From Thuidium tamariscinum (Eukaryota; Streptophyta; Bryopsida; Hypnales; Thuidiaceae): a DNA stretch of 64,000 bases. The stretch spans positions 15,122,053 through 15,186,052 of the forward strand of contig OX344750.2 of NCBI GenBank assembly GCA_947034885.2. The letters run 5' to 3'. Made by a program: the position numbers and the translations under genes. Positions 11,640 through 24,370 of the stretch are shown one piece after another. Position 1 is the stretch's first letter. Every line of letters begins with the position of its first letter. The notes under the pieces are model-generated. The model saw only the letters and a program-made list of their open reading frames with translations, was not told the DNA's origin and did no database searches.

Positions 11640-12532
11640 ATTGGCTTTTAGTTGGCTCTCCAAATGTGAATATTCTTGTTGGGTGAAGAATTCTTTGTGA
11701 CCATTATTCTCTTTCTTAATCCTCTACTAGTTCCTTGTATTACACAATGTGCAATGTGGCGAAAAGAGGCAACACAACTTGTTTCCAACTTCCTTGCCCC
11801 CCCCCACCCCCTTCATTGGAAAATCAAGAGCTCTTGGATTTGAAATCAAAAAAATTCCACCCCCTTCTAAGAAAAATCAAAAGCCATGAATTACATATAC
11901 TAAATACATATACGGATATTAGATACAAATATTGAGTATAGTTACATCAATGCAAATATTGAATATGGATACTCATACTAAATATGGATACAAATACTAA
12001 ATACAAATACAAATGCCATTCTCTTATCCCATACTAATTGTATGGAGACCCACCCTCTCAAAATTATAAGAACAGGTGGGGGTCGGGTGGGACTCAAAAT
12101 TAATAAATTTTTCATATTTAAATTTTTATATTTGAATCAGATTGGGGGGTTGGAAATAGTTAAAATTTTAAAATTTTAAAATTTTAGAGCTCATTGTGAC
12201 AGTTTGTCACAATCACAATGACAATGAGCTCAAAAGAGGCAGTAACTACTTCAATCACTATATTACACTATATTACTTTTATACAATTTTTAGCATCTGC
12301 AGGTCCATTCTTTGTTTCCATTGTCCACTCATGAGAAAGGGATGTTACATACACCTTCAAAAATTCAAGCTTTCCATTCGTTGCTCATTTTTCTTACTCT
12401 TCATAGAATTTGCAAGCAATGAAGGTTTGACTATCCCTATTGCTATGCATTAGCATTTTTCCATGAGCACATAAAGTCTAATGTCATAACATTGTTTTCA
12501 TGAGAGTCCTTAGCCTTGGAAAAACTTTGGAA
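11640..12532. other. AT-rich intergenic; no gene recognised
   Basis: The first ~90 bp pair with 40845-40950 in the right arm. After that come degenerate GATAC/AATAC-rich sequence (11890-12010) and unique AT-rich DNA. Short open frames show no protein similarity. Confidence 0.3.
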
Positions 12533-13912
12533 TTTGGATTACTAAACCCGGGAGATTACTCATGATTTTTAGAAAACTATGTGAGTTAAAAGATAGGGTC
12601 TATTTAATTCAAAGGGGATAAATTTTATATATATGTAGAACTACTATAGGGTTCTTGAAATGTCACATATCCTATTATATATAAATTAGGCTATGTATAA
12701 ACATTATTTAATAGAAATTTTTATTAATAAATTAGCTTTTACAAATAGGGTTCATATAAAAAGTTTGTAGTACAATGAGTATAGATGTAAACAAACTTTT
12801 TTAATTGAATGATAAAACTTACACAATTTAATAAATCTAAGGATGTTTTTCAGGAGATTTGTTGTTATCATCAAATAATTCTAGCCTGTACATACAAATC
12901 TTTCATTAAGTATACCAATTATGTAACAGCATGTAAGAATCTACTGTTCCAAGATAAAAAAATTGAGCTATAAATTTACAATGAAGTTGTACTATGAAGA
13001 TTTGTATTCACACAAAGTACCCATTAAGAAATTGGTGTAGAGTATGCAACATTTGCATGGAATCTTTTCTATACTTTGACACTACAAACTCTAGATTTGC
13101 CTCAACTACTTGAACATATACTTGTAGATGTTTAGAATCATCTTCTTTTTACTAGTGTTTAGTAAACACTTTTTTATTTTTTGATTCTAAATTCAAAACC
13201 ATTGTAAAAAATATGTAAAAATAAAATATATAGTCTCTATATTACAGTAGAGGTCATATTCTTGGGTTAATCTACAATGTTTTTAGAGTGTCAATTTCTT
13301 ATATTCTTCATGTTATATTGCTAATATTGGTGTTTTTCTTAGTTTTAGTATCATAACTATATTTAATGTTTCTATGATGTTTATTATTCACCATATTAGG
13401 TTGTTTAGAATACATGGCATAGAATTTAGAATATTTAAAACTATTATTGCATTTTACATTTTTATTTGTCATTTGAAATTGTACTATAATTGTCACTACA
13501 AGAAAAGTAGACCCTAATCAACAATCTTAAGTTGATTCGTACATCTTGATTCGGCAATTTTAAACATAGTTGTGTTAATTTGGACATTTTGTGTTGATTC
13601 GGACATCTTGATTCGGGCCCTATTTTCTTGTAGTGCTACAATACAAGTAGTACATATATTAAAAAAATAGTGTATATGTAAGACACTACTTTTATAGTGT
13701 GTTGTAAATGGATATGAAAAAATTAGACATATAAATTTTGTATATAAGATAGCTTAACTATAAAAACCAAATGATTGAATTTATATGTAAAAATATGGTC
13801 ATTTTAATTACTAAAATGAAGGTAAATAGCCCTATGTTAAATACCTTCTTAACTCAGGTGTATGCTTAAAATTACAAGGAGTGATCTCCCCGGGTTACTG
13901 AACCAAAATTAG
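12533..13912. mobile_element. Possible ~1.4-kb inverted-terminal element
   Basis: The left end near 12533 (TTACTAAACCCGGGAGATTA) is an imperfect reverse complement of the right end near 13885 (AGTGATCTCCCCGGGTTACT). Weaker matching continues inward for roughly 80-100 bp. It has no coding sequence and carries a CACTA MITE inside (13494-13635). The boundaries are approximate. Confidence 0.35.
13494..13635. mobile_element. CACTA-type MITE
   Basis: The terminal inverted repeats are CACTACAAGAAAA and TTTTCTTGTAGTG, the canonical end sequence of many plant CACTA elements. It is 142 bp with two internal TTGATTCGGACATCTTGATT-like units. A clear 3-bp target duplication is not seen (TGT against CTA). 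Confidence 0.8.
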
Positions 13913-16900
13913 CCCAAGATATGAAGGTATAAGTGGTATATAGAATTGATTCAAGATAAAACAAAAGACATGTCTTATATACAAAATCTTATCATGTAGA
14001 AATAAAACAACCTCAATATCCAAATATGTACATATATATAACTTTATATCCAAGGTATGTAAATATAATGTATCAGTTGTTCAAAATGATGTGTGAAAAT
14101 AAAAAACATTTTCATTCATAGATTCTATATATATATACTATGTACAAATATTGTATAGATGTAAACATAAGTATACATAAAACTACAAATATATATAAAA
14201 TAATTGTATAAAAATCATATATATATTCAAGTATAAATACTAAAAGGGTTGTATAAAATTCATATACATAATGTACAAAGCAAAAATCTTTTACAACACC
14301 ACTTGAAGTCATAGTCAAACTTCAAGTGAGTACCATAGTCATTCAACAATTCCAAATCTCAAGTACTTTAGATTTATAAAAAGCTAACAAAATTTAGAAC
14401 AACCTCTTTAGACTTTTAAAAAAAATGACTATCTAGATTTTGTAGCTTATTGTAGTTTACACCATCAAATTCAATGGCAACAATACATACCTCCACTCTA
14501 AAATGCAATTCAATCTCATAAAAGCTCCAAATGATTCAAGACATTTCTCTTTTTTAAAAGTAACTTTATAAAAACACATTCTTTTGAAATCTTAACTTTA
14601 AAACATTCAAATCCTACCTCCAATACTTGATCAAAATTGAATTGGTTCTCCAAGTCTTGATTTTGACAACAAAACTATACTACTTCACTTTTACTTCTGT
14701 AACTTCTTTATAAAAACATCAATCTAAGAGTACTATAACTTTTTTTAAAGCTAATAGCTTCATATTCAAACCATCTAAAATTCAAAGGTAGAAATTCCTC
14801 AATCAAATATCTATAAATCCTCAAACACTTAGCTCTCAAAATTAAGATGCAACAAACCTCAACTCACTTACACAAGCATAACTTCTTCATAACAACACCA
14901 AATGAAGCAAATCATAGTTTCTTAAAATTACAAAATCAAGAAAAATATTTCTCCAAATTTTCATTAAAAAAACTTACAATACACATTATGAAACTTTTCT
15001 TCAAACTCATCACAAACTCTAATAAAACTATGAAGGAGGAGGAAGATGACCCCAATTTCGCTTATCCTTCTTAAATGTGCCCCATTAGCCCATACTTAAG
15101 CCACATGGACCTTAAAATTTAATTGGTTATTCTTTTTGACTTATCTAACACCTTATCTACTTGTTCATCTTAGTAGTAATGTCCCTTTTAGTTCACAAAA
15201 GGCCAAACTATTTCCATCATTTTATTTTTCATTTCCTTATATACAAACTAGAGTTTGAAAGTATTTCAAAAACAAAACTAAAGAACTAGGCCTGTATTAC
15301 TTGTCTAATAGAGGGGAAAAAATAGAATTTCGAGAAGGGCTTCACTCCATTTACAAGAATTTGAGAATTTATTTGACAATAGTTATAACGTAATACACAC
15401 AGTTCGTATTAGTTAAATGATTGACCAATCCTTCTAACTAGCATTGGTAGCTACAACTCTTTTTGATGAGTTTAACCATGCAATTATATTGATCATCATT
15501 CAAACCTTTAAAACACCCTTCAAAAGTGATTTAATGGGTATTAGGCTCAACATGTCCAATTTGTAATAATATTACCAATGCTCAAACATCACCTTTGAAG
15601 ATTTTCATATCATTGTTGCTCCACGCATGGTTGCTTTAGCAATTGAGAAGATTTTACTTCACCTTGAAGTCATTTGTGTAGCAACATTAAACCTAACAAT
15701 AAAAAAGATGGATTCAACATTTGTAAAAAGAAAACTCATATTGAAGATTTGATTAAGATTCTTCAATTGGAAACTTGGAAAACTCCTTCAATTCAACATA
15801 GTGAAATCTAAAACAAAAACAAAGGAAATTACATAAACTAAATAAAATTCTAAAGTGGTTATCTTCCTTATTATGATGATCAAATTTCACCAAATTCTAC
15901 CAAATAATTCGTAAACACATTATTTATATAATGTGTGGTTTTACTCCATGACAACTCTAGAAAAAAAAGGGGAAAACAAGCATTGGAGATGATTTTTTGA
16001 TGGTTACATTGGTTTGAGTACATGCAATGGACCATTGGCAAAGTCAAATAGGAACCTAAACTTCAACAAAATTGTAGACTGTAATTCTTTTGTTCAAACA
16101 CACCTGAACTTAATGACTTATAGGCAAGGCTTCAGATTCAACACGTGCATACATTTATTTATTGAATTTTCAAGTAGTAAAGATTATAAATAGCTAGTAG
16201 AATTTTCTAACAATATAAATGCTTCTAAATATTAAAAGACCTAAGTTAATCATAGCCAAACAAGAAGTGAATATCTTTTTTATTGGATTGGAGGGATATA
16301 TGTGGATGAATGCTTTAAACTGTTGTATTTGAGGTTGATTCAAAGTATCTAACTCCTAAAAATTGACATACAAAGTACATATGGCTACTCAACCAACAAA
16401 TAGCATATAAATAGAATATGGGTATATCATTAATAGTCTACATTGTTGTACATAAATAATTATATTTAATTTTTTAAATACAAGATGATAAATAAAAAAT
16501 AATAACCTTCATGATAGATTCTATTTTCTTCAGTAGATGATTTTGTAGATGATTCTATAGGGTCTATATGTCTTGTTTTCAATTTAATTATAGAGTGCTC
16601 CTATGTCAAATTTTTGAATGTTGTATAGATTGAAAATGAGATTTCCTTCTAATTACAATTTGGATGGAAGTCATCCAAATTTATTTAGGTAAATTATGAT
16701 GTTGTGGTCTTATTCAAGGGTTGGATTTGGTGTTACTAGAGCACATATTTAAAAAAATTATAAATGTGGAAGTATGTCAAGTAGCTACTTTGTGTTGATT
16801 CTAGTTCAAATTTGGAATTGTAGAAATAAGGTCATAGAATCAAAGAACACAAAAATTCCAAAAAATCACAACTATTAAGTGAGAACTTCAATTCAAATCC

Positions 16901-17390
16901 ATTCCAACAAATTTTATTCAAAAAATAACAATATTTTGGATGTAATTGAATTTCTTCTTTCAAAATTTATAGAAAAATATTGGTGATAGCATTGGTGAAT
17001 CTAATCATATGGATATAATCTAAAACTCAACCCCTACAATTTTTATTTGCATCTCAATTCCAAATTGTTTTTCGAAATAGTACTTTATGATGATTTTGGA
17101 AAAATCATCAATTCTAGAGATGAGTCTAGATGCTTAGGTGTTAAGCTACATAAATTATGCAAAGTAATAGTTATTGTTTTTCTTGACATTAAATGAAGCT
17201 TTTCATAATAATAAACAATTCATAATATCACGTACTAAGAATATAAGATATAAGATTTGAACAACAATTTAAAAGGCTGATTTTGCTCACATGATTTTGC
17301 AATGGATCTAGTTCTTTATAGAGCAAGGGCAAGAAGTTGTCTAATATATTCTTGTTGTCATTAGTAGATGAATTTACAAGTCCATTTTCG
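13913..17390. other. AT-rich intergenic, about 3.5 kb, nothing recognised
   Basis: Very AT-rich, with short open frames on both strands and no splice-joined coding potential, no conserved motif and no clear terminal repeats. Probably decayed transposon sequence. Confidence 0.3.
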
Positions 17391-17397
17391 AACGGCA

Positions 17398-17482
17398 TCC
17401 CCCTATGAAGATACGTTGTTTGTTTGTTTGTTTGTTTGGATGTTTGTTTGTTTGGATGTTTGTTTGTTTGGATGTTTGTTTG
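17398..17482. repeat. (GTTT)n microsatellite with GGAT interruptions
   Basis: Runs of GTTT interrupted at regular intervals by GGAT lie directly beside the duplicated unit that begins near 17483. Confidence 0.8.
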
Positions 17483-17965
17483 TTACGTTGAGATCTCCCG
17501 GACCGTGAGTCCCCGGGTGCGTGTTTGGTACCGTCGGAAAGCCCTCGGCGAGGAGGGGTGCACGGGCTTGGTTTTGTAGCGTTCCGACATACAGTGAGAA
17601 AGTTATTGAATTTCAAAGTATTTATGGTTCTCAAAAATTAGAAAATTACTTTTACTTTAGTTCTGACTGTGGCATCGGCACAAGGCACACTAGTCCCTTA
17701 TACATTGTTTGTTTGTTACGTTGAGATCTCCCGGACCATGAATCCCCCGGGTGCGTGTTTGGTACCGCCAGAAAGCCCTCGGTGAGGAGGGGTGCATGGG
17801 CTTTGATTCATGGTGTTCCAACCTACAGCATGAAAGTTATTGAATTTTAAAGTTTCTATACATTAAAAAAACTAGAAAATTGATTTTGACTATTAATGTT
17901 ATCTTTTACTTTCTTAATTGTGGTAGTATATATTAGCATTTCTTTAAGACCGTGGCAACGGCACG
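17483..17965. repeat. Tandem pair of a ~233-bp GC-rich-headed unit
   Basis: The block GTTACGTTGAGATCTCCCGG followed by GGGTGCGTGTTTGGTACCG begins near 17483 and again near 17716. Each copy is followed by GAAAGTTATTGAATTT and ends near a TGGCA(A/T)CGGCAC motif (about 17670 and 17953). The second copy ends roughly 20 bp before the presumed Y14 5' region. No ORF of note. Confidence 0.7.
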
Positions 17966-18207
17966 GGCCACCCTAGTCCAAATATATGATCTAACTTCAT
18001 TCATCCGACAGTTCTCATCCGACTGTTTTCATCCTTCTCTCAGTTCTAGGTTTGGCAGAGTTGTTTTTCGAGCTCTAGGGTTTCACCATTGTTTCTCTGC
18101 GATTGTGTTTCGCCATCGCTGGTTTCGTCGTGTGTTTCCTTGCTTGCCTATTGTATTTCGCTCATTACTCCAAGAGCTTGATCAATCATTTTTTCAAGTC
18201 TCGGAAA

Positions 18208-20395
18208 ATGACGACGGCAGAGGTGGTGGACGCGGTGGACTTCGAGCCGGAGGAAGATGATCTCCTTGACGAGGACGTGGCGATGGAGGATTTGGAAACG
18301 CCTCCCGCGCCTGCACCTGCACCTGCTCCGGCACCCAAGCTCAAGTCCACCATCATCACGAGTGGCACTGGGGGAGGAGGCTCCCGTGGAGCTCCTGCTG
18401 CTGCGGCAGCGGCGGGGCGGAAAACCAAAGGGCGAGGGTTTCGAGAGGAGGCTGACAATGATCGCTCGCAACGGTACATGAAGGATTTTGATTCCCTGGA
18501 TTCGGGTGGCGGACCTGGTCCTCAGCGATGTATCCTCTTATGACTCTCTTTGAGTTTTTTCTTGTTTCTTGAAATATTTTGGGGCTTAGGATTTTATCTG
18601 AGAATTTCAATCTGTAGATAAGTGTAATGATGCATATTATCTCACAGGCGCTTTAGTGGATGCCGTGATATTTAATATGCGTCGTTGTATATCTTGTAGA
18701 GCGCTTTGAACTCTCTAGCGTTCCGGACCTGTTCGATGTTTTTCATTTTGTTGTTTAATGTATCCTCTTTCGATCGTTCTTCGTTTTTTATTTTGTTTTC
18801 TCGACATTGCCTTTCTACGTCAACATTTTCGGTGATTAGAGTTTTATGTCAGAACTACGGCTTGAAGGGAATTTATGCGTTACACTAGCGCATAAGTGGA
18901 TCCCTGATTTGCCTGCAATTTTTTACAGGACTTAGTAGGACGTTGGAAGGTGTGGGAAACCTTCAGTGTGGGTACAATAGTGTTCCAGACTTACTCGGTG
19001 TCTTTCTTTGAGCTACCTTTGTGTATTTGCTGTAATTTTACACTTCCTTGTTAGAATTTAGGAGAAGGAAGCTCTGTTTTTTTGCTTCTGCCGCTACTTT
19101 TCCTTTCTTCTACCTCGTTTATCGGACGTGAGCAATGTGTCAGTTGTCGGTGAGAACTTCTGTTTCAAACCAGAGAAAGTTGTTGAAGTGAACTGGTTGT
19201 TTTGAGCCTGTAAAGATATGTCCCGCATTTTCTGTTCTGCATGGGGGTTGTGGTAGAGCAGAATTAGCCTTTACATTGAGCACTGGGCTGTACCTGATCA
19301 TAATATTACGAGCTCAAGAGCTTGTATTTTTAGTAACACTGACGCCCTCTGGCTTTGGCGTAACTTATTACCACTGTTTGAGAAAATTTGATATTTGTTA
19401 TCAGTATTCGGGCTAAACCCTTGTTTTAGTAAGAGACAGCACGCAGCTGACGATTGAAATACTGGAACTCTAGGCGTTGCTGTTTTATACTACAAATCTT
19501 TTTAGGGTTTGAAGGATCCGAGTGTCTTAAGTTATGTGTGCCAATTCTTTTTCTTTCTCTTCATTCCATCCTTAAGAAACCTACTCTTTTTTTCTCGGAA
19601 CAATTTTCAGTTGTCTTCTTGACTATCTACCACCAGCTGTTGAGGGTTGGATTATTCTGGTTACTGGTGTCCACGAAGAAGCTCAGGAGGATGATCTACA
19701 CGAGACTTTTTCCGAGTATGGAGAGATCAAAAACTTGCATCTCAACCTCGACCGGCGGACTGGATTTGTCAAGGTTTGTTTCAAGTTTAATAATCAATGT
19801 ACCCTTTTTTGCGTTGTTCGAGGTTCAGATCCTGCTTTATTGGATGCAAATAGTAATAATAATGTATCTGTTAAGTATTGTGAGTATCCTTGATGTTCTA
19901 TCATTTTAGATAATGTAATTATCACTTTTAGCACGAATTGTAGAATGTGCATTTGAATTTAAGAAATTTGTCATTGATTTTGCTAGTGTTTTGCTTGCAG
20001 GGTTATGCACTAATCGAGTATGAAATGAAAAAGGAAGCTCAATCAGCAATTGATAATTTGAATGGAAAGCAGTTGCTTACGCAAGCCATATCTGTGAACT
20101 GGGCGTTCAGTAGTGGCCCACTCCATCGCCGCAATGTTCGGAGAAGGTGGGACGTTCATTATTGTTTGTGTTGTAATCGTCCTTATTTGGTGTCTTCGGT
20201 TGCAGCGCTCGTTCATTTGTAGTCTTGCTGTAGTGGTTTCTGTTACTTCTTGTGAAAGCTTTGAATGGTGCTACCAGTATCAGCAATGCCATATGCCGTG
20301 CAATCGACGTCTGGAGGCTAATGTTTACTCCCCCCACTTGCAGATCGCCTCGAGGCGGGCACAGGTCCCGGAGCCCTACTCGAAGACGTTTTTGA
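18208..20395 (+). CDS. Y14: RNA-binding protein Y14 (exon junction complex core)
   Basis: Y14 binds MAGO in the nucleus and locks eIF4A3 on spliced mRNA as part of the exon junction complex, affecting mRNA localisation and nonsense-mediated decay. Four exons join in phase: 18208-18529, 19637-19773, 20001-20146 and 20344-20395, all with GT-AG borders, giving 218 residues. The N-terminus is acidic ([16 protein letters not shown]) and is followed by a Pro/Ala-rich linker. A single RRM spans about residues 111-187, with RNP2 ILVTGV at 114-119 and RNP1 KGYALIEY at 153-160; [18 protein letters not shown] is the hallmark sequence. An Arg/Ser tail ([17 protein letters not shown]) ends the protein. 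The length is close to other plant Y14 proteins. The ATG is the first in frame that leads into the typical MTTAEVVD-type start. It appears intact and single-copy here, in the spacer of the inverted duplication. Confidence 0.96.
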
Positions 20396-21507
20396 GTTCC
20401 AGGTATATCTCGATACGATATATCGAGAACGGTTAGCTCCCTGTGGAATCACTTCAGTTGTATACGGAGACAAAAGAAGAGAGGCAGTCGCCATTTACCG
20501 GAAAAGAATCTTAGTAGGATGATCACAAAAATTCATTACGAGGTAGTGGACTCCCGTTTGTATATGGAATCCTAGTTTTCTCACTGTTTTCTGGGTACGT
20601 GTTTTCTCTTGGTGAAATAGATATTTCATTCTCTATTTTGTGTATTGTATACACACTTTTGTACTCTTGTTTCGCTTATAACGTCGGTGCTGAAATTGAA
20701 GTGGCTCATTGCGGTGGTTGTATTCTGCAATGTTTATTTCTTCCTTGATTTTGATGCTGCCTTTGAACTGAGGAATGTGTGAGCCATTTCCTACTGCAAT
20801 GGGAAGAAGGCTTTCATTTGATGGCTTTGTAGGCCAGTTTACGGTAGTCTGCTCTAAAAGCCAATGGACTCTATAATTAGGTCCAAAATGGACATGAGGC
20901 CGTCCTAAAATCAATATATGAACTCGGCATATGAGAAACAATGAATGGACTGAGGATAATGTGGGAGTGCATGAAAGTAAGGGAGGAGGCTCAGAAACCG
21001 CTCATTTAAGAGCTGATCTCCCTTTTCATGTATTTCTTTTGATGCAAACATTTTGAACTTATTTTTTTGTCAAAGAAAAATATTCTAGAAATCTAACACA
21101 AGTTTCATATTTTTTGAAGCATTACTGAATTAGTTATGAATTTTCAAACACAGTCTGGCATAGGGCCCTATTTGAGATCAGTAGGCCTCACAAATTCATA
21201 CATGCACAGTTTGGAAATAAATCTGGCTTTGTTCAAGACCTAGCATTGCAACATGGAAAAAGTAATCAAGGTGGTTTCTAAATGCATTCCTTTCTAAATG
21301 CTTGAATTAATCATTATTTCAGATTTTGTAACACTTGTAAGAAGGGAGTTCAACAACCAAGTCTTATTTTATTCACTTAGTTGAGAATGAAGCCATTGTG
21401 GCTCTGAAACCATCCATTGAAGAAGGAAAAAACAAACTCTTATCATGCTTCAATGTAATTGGAAATTCATTTACCCACAATCAAGTTCCATTTCACAGCC
21501 TCCTACT
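20396..21507. other. Y14 3' flank and intergenic
   Basis: The 3' UTR of Y14 presumably occupies the first few hundred bases. An AATAAA occurs near 21217 but is far downstream and may be chance. Short open frames on both strands have no recognisable similarity. Confidence 0.35.
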
Positions 21508-21729
21508 GGATGGTTGCAAAAGCCTGGGCGATTTCAGAGCCCTCTCCTATATGTCCAACAAAGAATGGATTGGGGATAAAGTGAGAGTACTTTAAAGTAT
21601 GTTAGATGTTTGATTTAAGGATGGTTGTAAAAGCCTGGGTGATTTCAGAGCCCTCTCCTATATGTCCAGCAAAGAATGGATTGAAGATAAAGTGAGAGTA
21701 CTTTAAAGTGTGTCAGATGTTTGATTTAA
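21508..21729. repeat. 111-bp tandem duplication
   Basis: Two head-to-tail copies (21508-21618 and 21619-21729), each starting GGATGGTTG and ending TGTTTGATTTAA, differ at only a few positions. A small ORF over the first copy (21398-21595) shows no recognisable product. Confidence 0.85.
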
Positions 21730-21770
21730 GGTTCAACCTCTGATCACCTGAAGTCCAAATATTCCTCATA

Positions 21771-22153
21771 AGGTAGAAACACCCATTCCCATCCATGTAC
21801 CTTGCAGTGGAGCGTAGAGTCATTCAAATATGTTCCTAGAGTGCAATTAATGTATTTGTCACATGTGTGATTGTAATTTGCTGACACAATTGAAGGACAC
21901 ATAGGAAATCTGGTTGGTTGAGTGCTGATTTTTGCAGGGTTCAGTTTTGGGTGCACCTATTGCACACTTTCAGTGGTCTAGGGAGCCATCACTTCAAAAA
22001 AATATAGAAATTACATATAATGTCCGAAAATTTTATTTCTTTTTTTGAATATTCATGACTTTCACTCGCTAATACTGGAAAAATATCAGTTTTAAGAAAA
22101 TCTCCCTCCAACTATGCTGAATTCCTTATTTGGACGTTTTTGAGTGCTTCCAC
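21771..22153. mobile_element. MITE-like element, second copy of the AGAAACACCC family
   Basis: It runs from GGTAGAAACACCCATTCCC to GAGTGCTTCCACC and shares interior blocks with 7451-7832, including TCTAGGGAGCCA and GCTGAATTCCTTATTTGGAC. Its right end also forms an inverted pair with 23106-23151. Confidence 0.5.
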
Positions 22154-23151
22154 CATAGCATCCTTGCTTTTCAAGCTTTAACCCCTAAAGTCCCAAAGTC
22201 CCCCCGAGGGACACTTGGGATTTCGGGCAGGCTCGTGTGAACTGAAATTTTGACTTGATTTTTTGAAACTTTTTTTAAAGATAGGGAATCACATCAGCTT
22301 TCTAAAAATATAGTTTTTTTTTTCAATCAGTGCTTGGGAGTAGAAGTTTTGCCATCCGAAGTCAAAAAAGCAGTTCGGCGGGCAGAAAAAAAAAACACAA
22401 AAAAATGAATTTTTTTTTTCAATTTTTTTTCTGAAAGATTATGTTTTTGTTTACATTTGAAGCTTTGATTCATCCTATTTGGACTAATAATGAAAAAGTT
22501 ATGGACAATCTTGTTTTTCGGGCAATCTAAGCATCTTCTTCAAAAAAAAAACTTATAGAATTCATTTTTGAATGCAATTTTCAATTTTTTTCAATTTTTT
22601 TTTTTGAAAAGGTTAAGTTTTTTTTCAAGAACAATCCCACCATTGGGATTATGATTTTTTAATTCCATCTAAAGGCTATTAACAATTTAGTATTTTGTTC
22701 AACTTTGGACCTACTTCTACTTAACAATTTATTTATATGTGAAAATCAAGTTTTGACATTCTGAAATTTTTTTCCCCAACTCTCAACTCAAATGTTCAAG
22801 ATAAAAAATTTTAACCTTATGGTGTGTAGTGCAAAAAAATCCACAAATGGCCGTCAAAGTCACCTGAAATTGCAGGCAGCAGTTGAATTTTTTTTTTCAA
22901 CTTCAAATGCTAATATCTTCCAATCCGTACGGTCAAACTTCATGAAATTCTTGCCACATGATTTGAGACAAGTGAAGTACAAGATCCTACGGTTAGATTC
23001 TAAGAAAAAAGTTTTTTAGGTTTCTTGAGTGATTGTAGCAGAAATGGCAGTTTTCAATTGTTTCAGAGCTAGAAAATGCCTTGGTAATGTAGGGGTTAAC
23101 ATAAAAGTGTACGGTGGAAGCACCCAAAACTGTCCAAATAAGGAATTCAGC
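22116..23151. repeat. Inverted-repeat-bounded block, ~1 kb
   Basis: GCTGAATTCCTTATTTGGAC at 22116 recurs as its reverse complement at about 23132-23151, with matching continuing inward over roughly 75 bp (GTGCTTCCACC and GGTGGAAGCAC, then TTAACCCCTA and TAGGGGTTAAC). The interior is extremely A/T-rich and non-coding. It may be one element bounded by two copies of the AGAAACACCC end. Confidence 0.45.
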
Positions 23152-24370
23152 AAGTATTATTGAATTCGGACAAGTTGTAAATACACTAGTGAAAAAAAAT
23201 TCATTCAATTGACTCATTGTCATTGTGTTTGCAAAATGACTTTGTAATGTAAGAGAAAGGAAAAAAAGCACTAGGCAAAAACTAGGGCCTCTGGAAGACC
23301 TCTTCCCATTGAAGAATTGGATTCAATAGTGAGAAATGGAATTCAGCACTAAACAATGCTGGCTAGAGTCTTAAAATATTAAAATTTCATTTTTTCATTT
23401 TTTTCATTAAAAATTTAAAAAAATTTCAGTCCTACATAACAGAACATCAGCCACATTGGATTGCAAATGATTTTAAAGAGAAATGAACTTTTTCATTTTT
23501 TCCCCCCTGTTTTGCAATTATTTTTATAAACTCAACAGTTAAAATCCAGTTTCCTATGGAAAAGTGGAGGCCTCTTGGAGGCTCCATTTTTGGCCTAATG
23601 GATGAAAGAAAACGTATCTGTTATTGAACCTCTTACTGATAAAAACGCTTCTCTGTCACTCATAACTTCTTGGATTGATATGAATTTTAGACACACAAAC
23701 TAAACTAGAATGTGCAATTTCTCTCAAAAAATTAGTAGAAATAGACACTATATGAAGAAGAAAGAAGTCGCTAAAGTTTACTGTGATTCAAAAATGTCTA
23801 GTTTTTGAACTTTGAATTGCTCTCAAACATTCAAAGCAACTTAGATTGCCATGAAAATTCAACTACAATAACTAGACTTTTGAACAAAGATAACTCAATA
23901 AATTTGATTGAAAAAAAACATTGGATGAAGGAGATACAAGCCCCCAAAGTTGCAGCTCTCAATTACAATTTGGTGAAGTCAATTTGAACATGTGAACTTT
24001 GATTGGCTCCCAAATAATTTTCACATCTTGGATTGATTTGAAAATTTTACCAATGATGCTAGTATGTGAGCATGAATATGCGAGCATGTGAGCTTCTAAT
24101 ATGTATATAAATAGATATCCTACCACCTTTGAAGGTGTTTATAGTAAAAATACCTATAATATAGGTACCTATAGTATAAGCACCTATACTATAGGTGCAT
24201 CATCTTTGAGGCTCATAAACTTACACTTTTACGCTCACATACTAGCAACCGTGAAATTTTTACCACACAATCTAGACTAGTATGTGAAACTTTTCCAACA
24301 AGTTTTTATTGAATTTGGACATTGGATGCCAAAGTTATAGCACTTTGAATCAAACTAACAAACTATGCAA
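23152..24370. repeat. Dispersed direct repeat, uninterrupted copy
   Basis: Segments match 34760-34948 and 39319-39770 in the same order and orientation: TTCATTCAATTGACTCATTG near 23205 and 34795, GATACAAGCCCCC near 23930 and 39528, and CTTTTCCAACAA near 24290 and 39325. The other copy is split by a foldback element and a long LTR. A cluster of short palindromes built on CCTATA(A/G)TATAGG lies at 24155-24202. Confidence 0.6.

Larger units (their letters stand above)
1..11730. repeat. Left arm of a large old inverted duplication
   Basis: Segments of this arm match, in reverse complement and in mirrored order, segments of 40845-46760. Pairs read by eye are 1-2290 with 44510-46760; 7865-8190 with 43870-44165; 9225-9255 with 42183-42215; 10655-10960 with 41650-41945; 11040-11410 with 40985-41330; and 11634-11730 with 40845-40950. 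The gaps between segments are filled by elements present in one arm only. The duplication contains the 5' half of a TIR-NB-ARC gene and its upstream DNA. Confidence 0.8.

Noticed and set aside
13641-17390. tRNA, rRNA or structured ncRNA genes in the AT-rich spacer
   Set aside because: I looked for conserved tRNA arm patterns and rRNA-like GC-rich blocks by eye and saw none; a covariance-model scan would be decisive.
18148-18479. Antisense open frames over Y14 exon 1
   Set aside because: Shadows of the GC-rich Pro/Ala-coding region of Y14.
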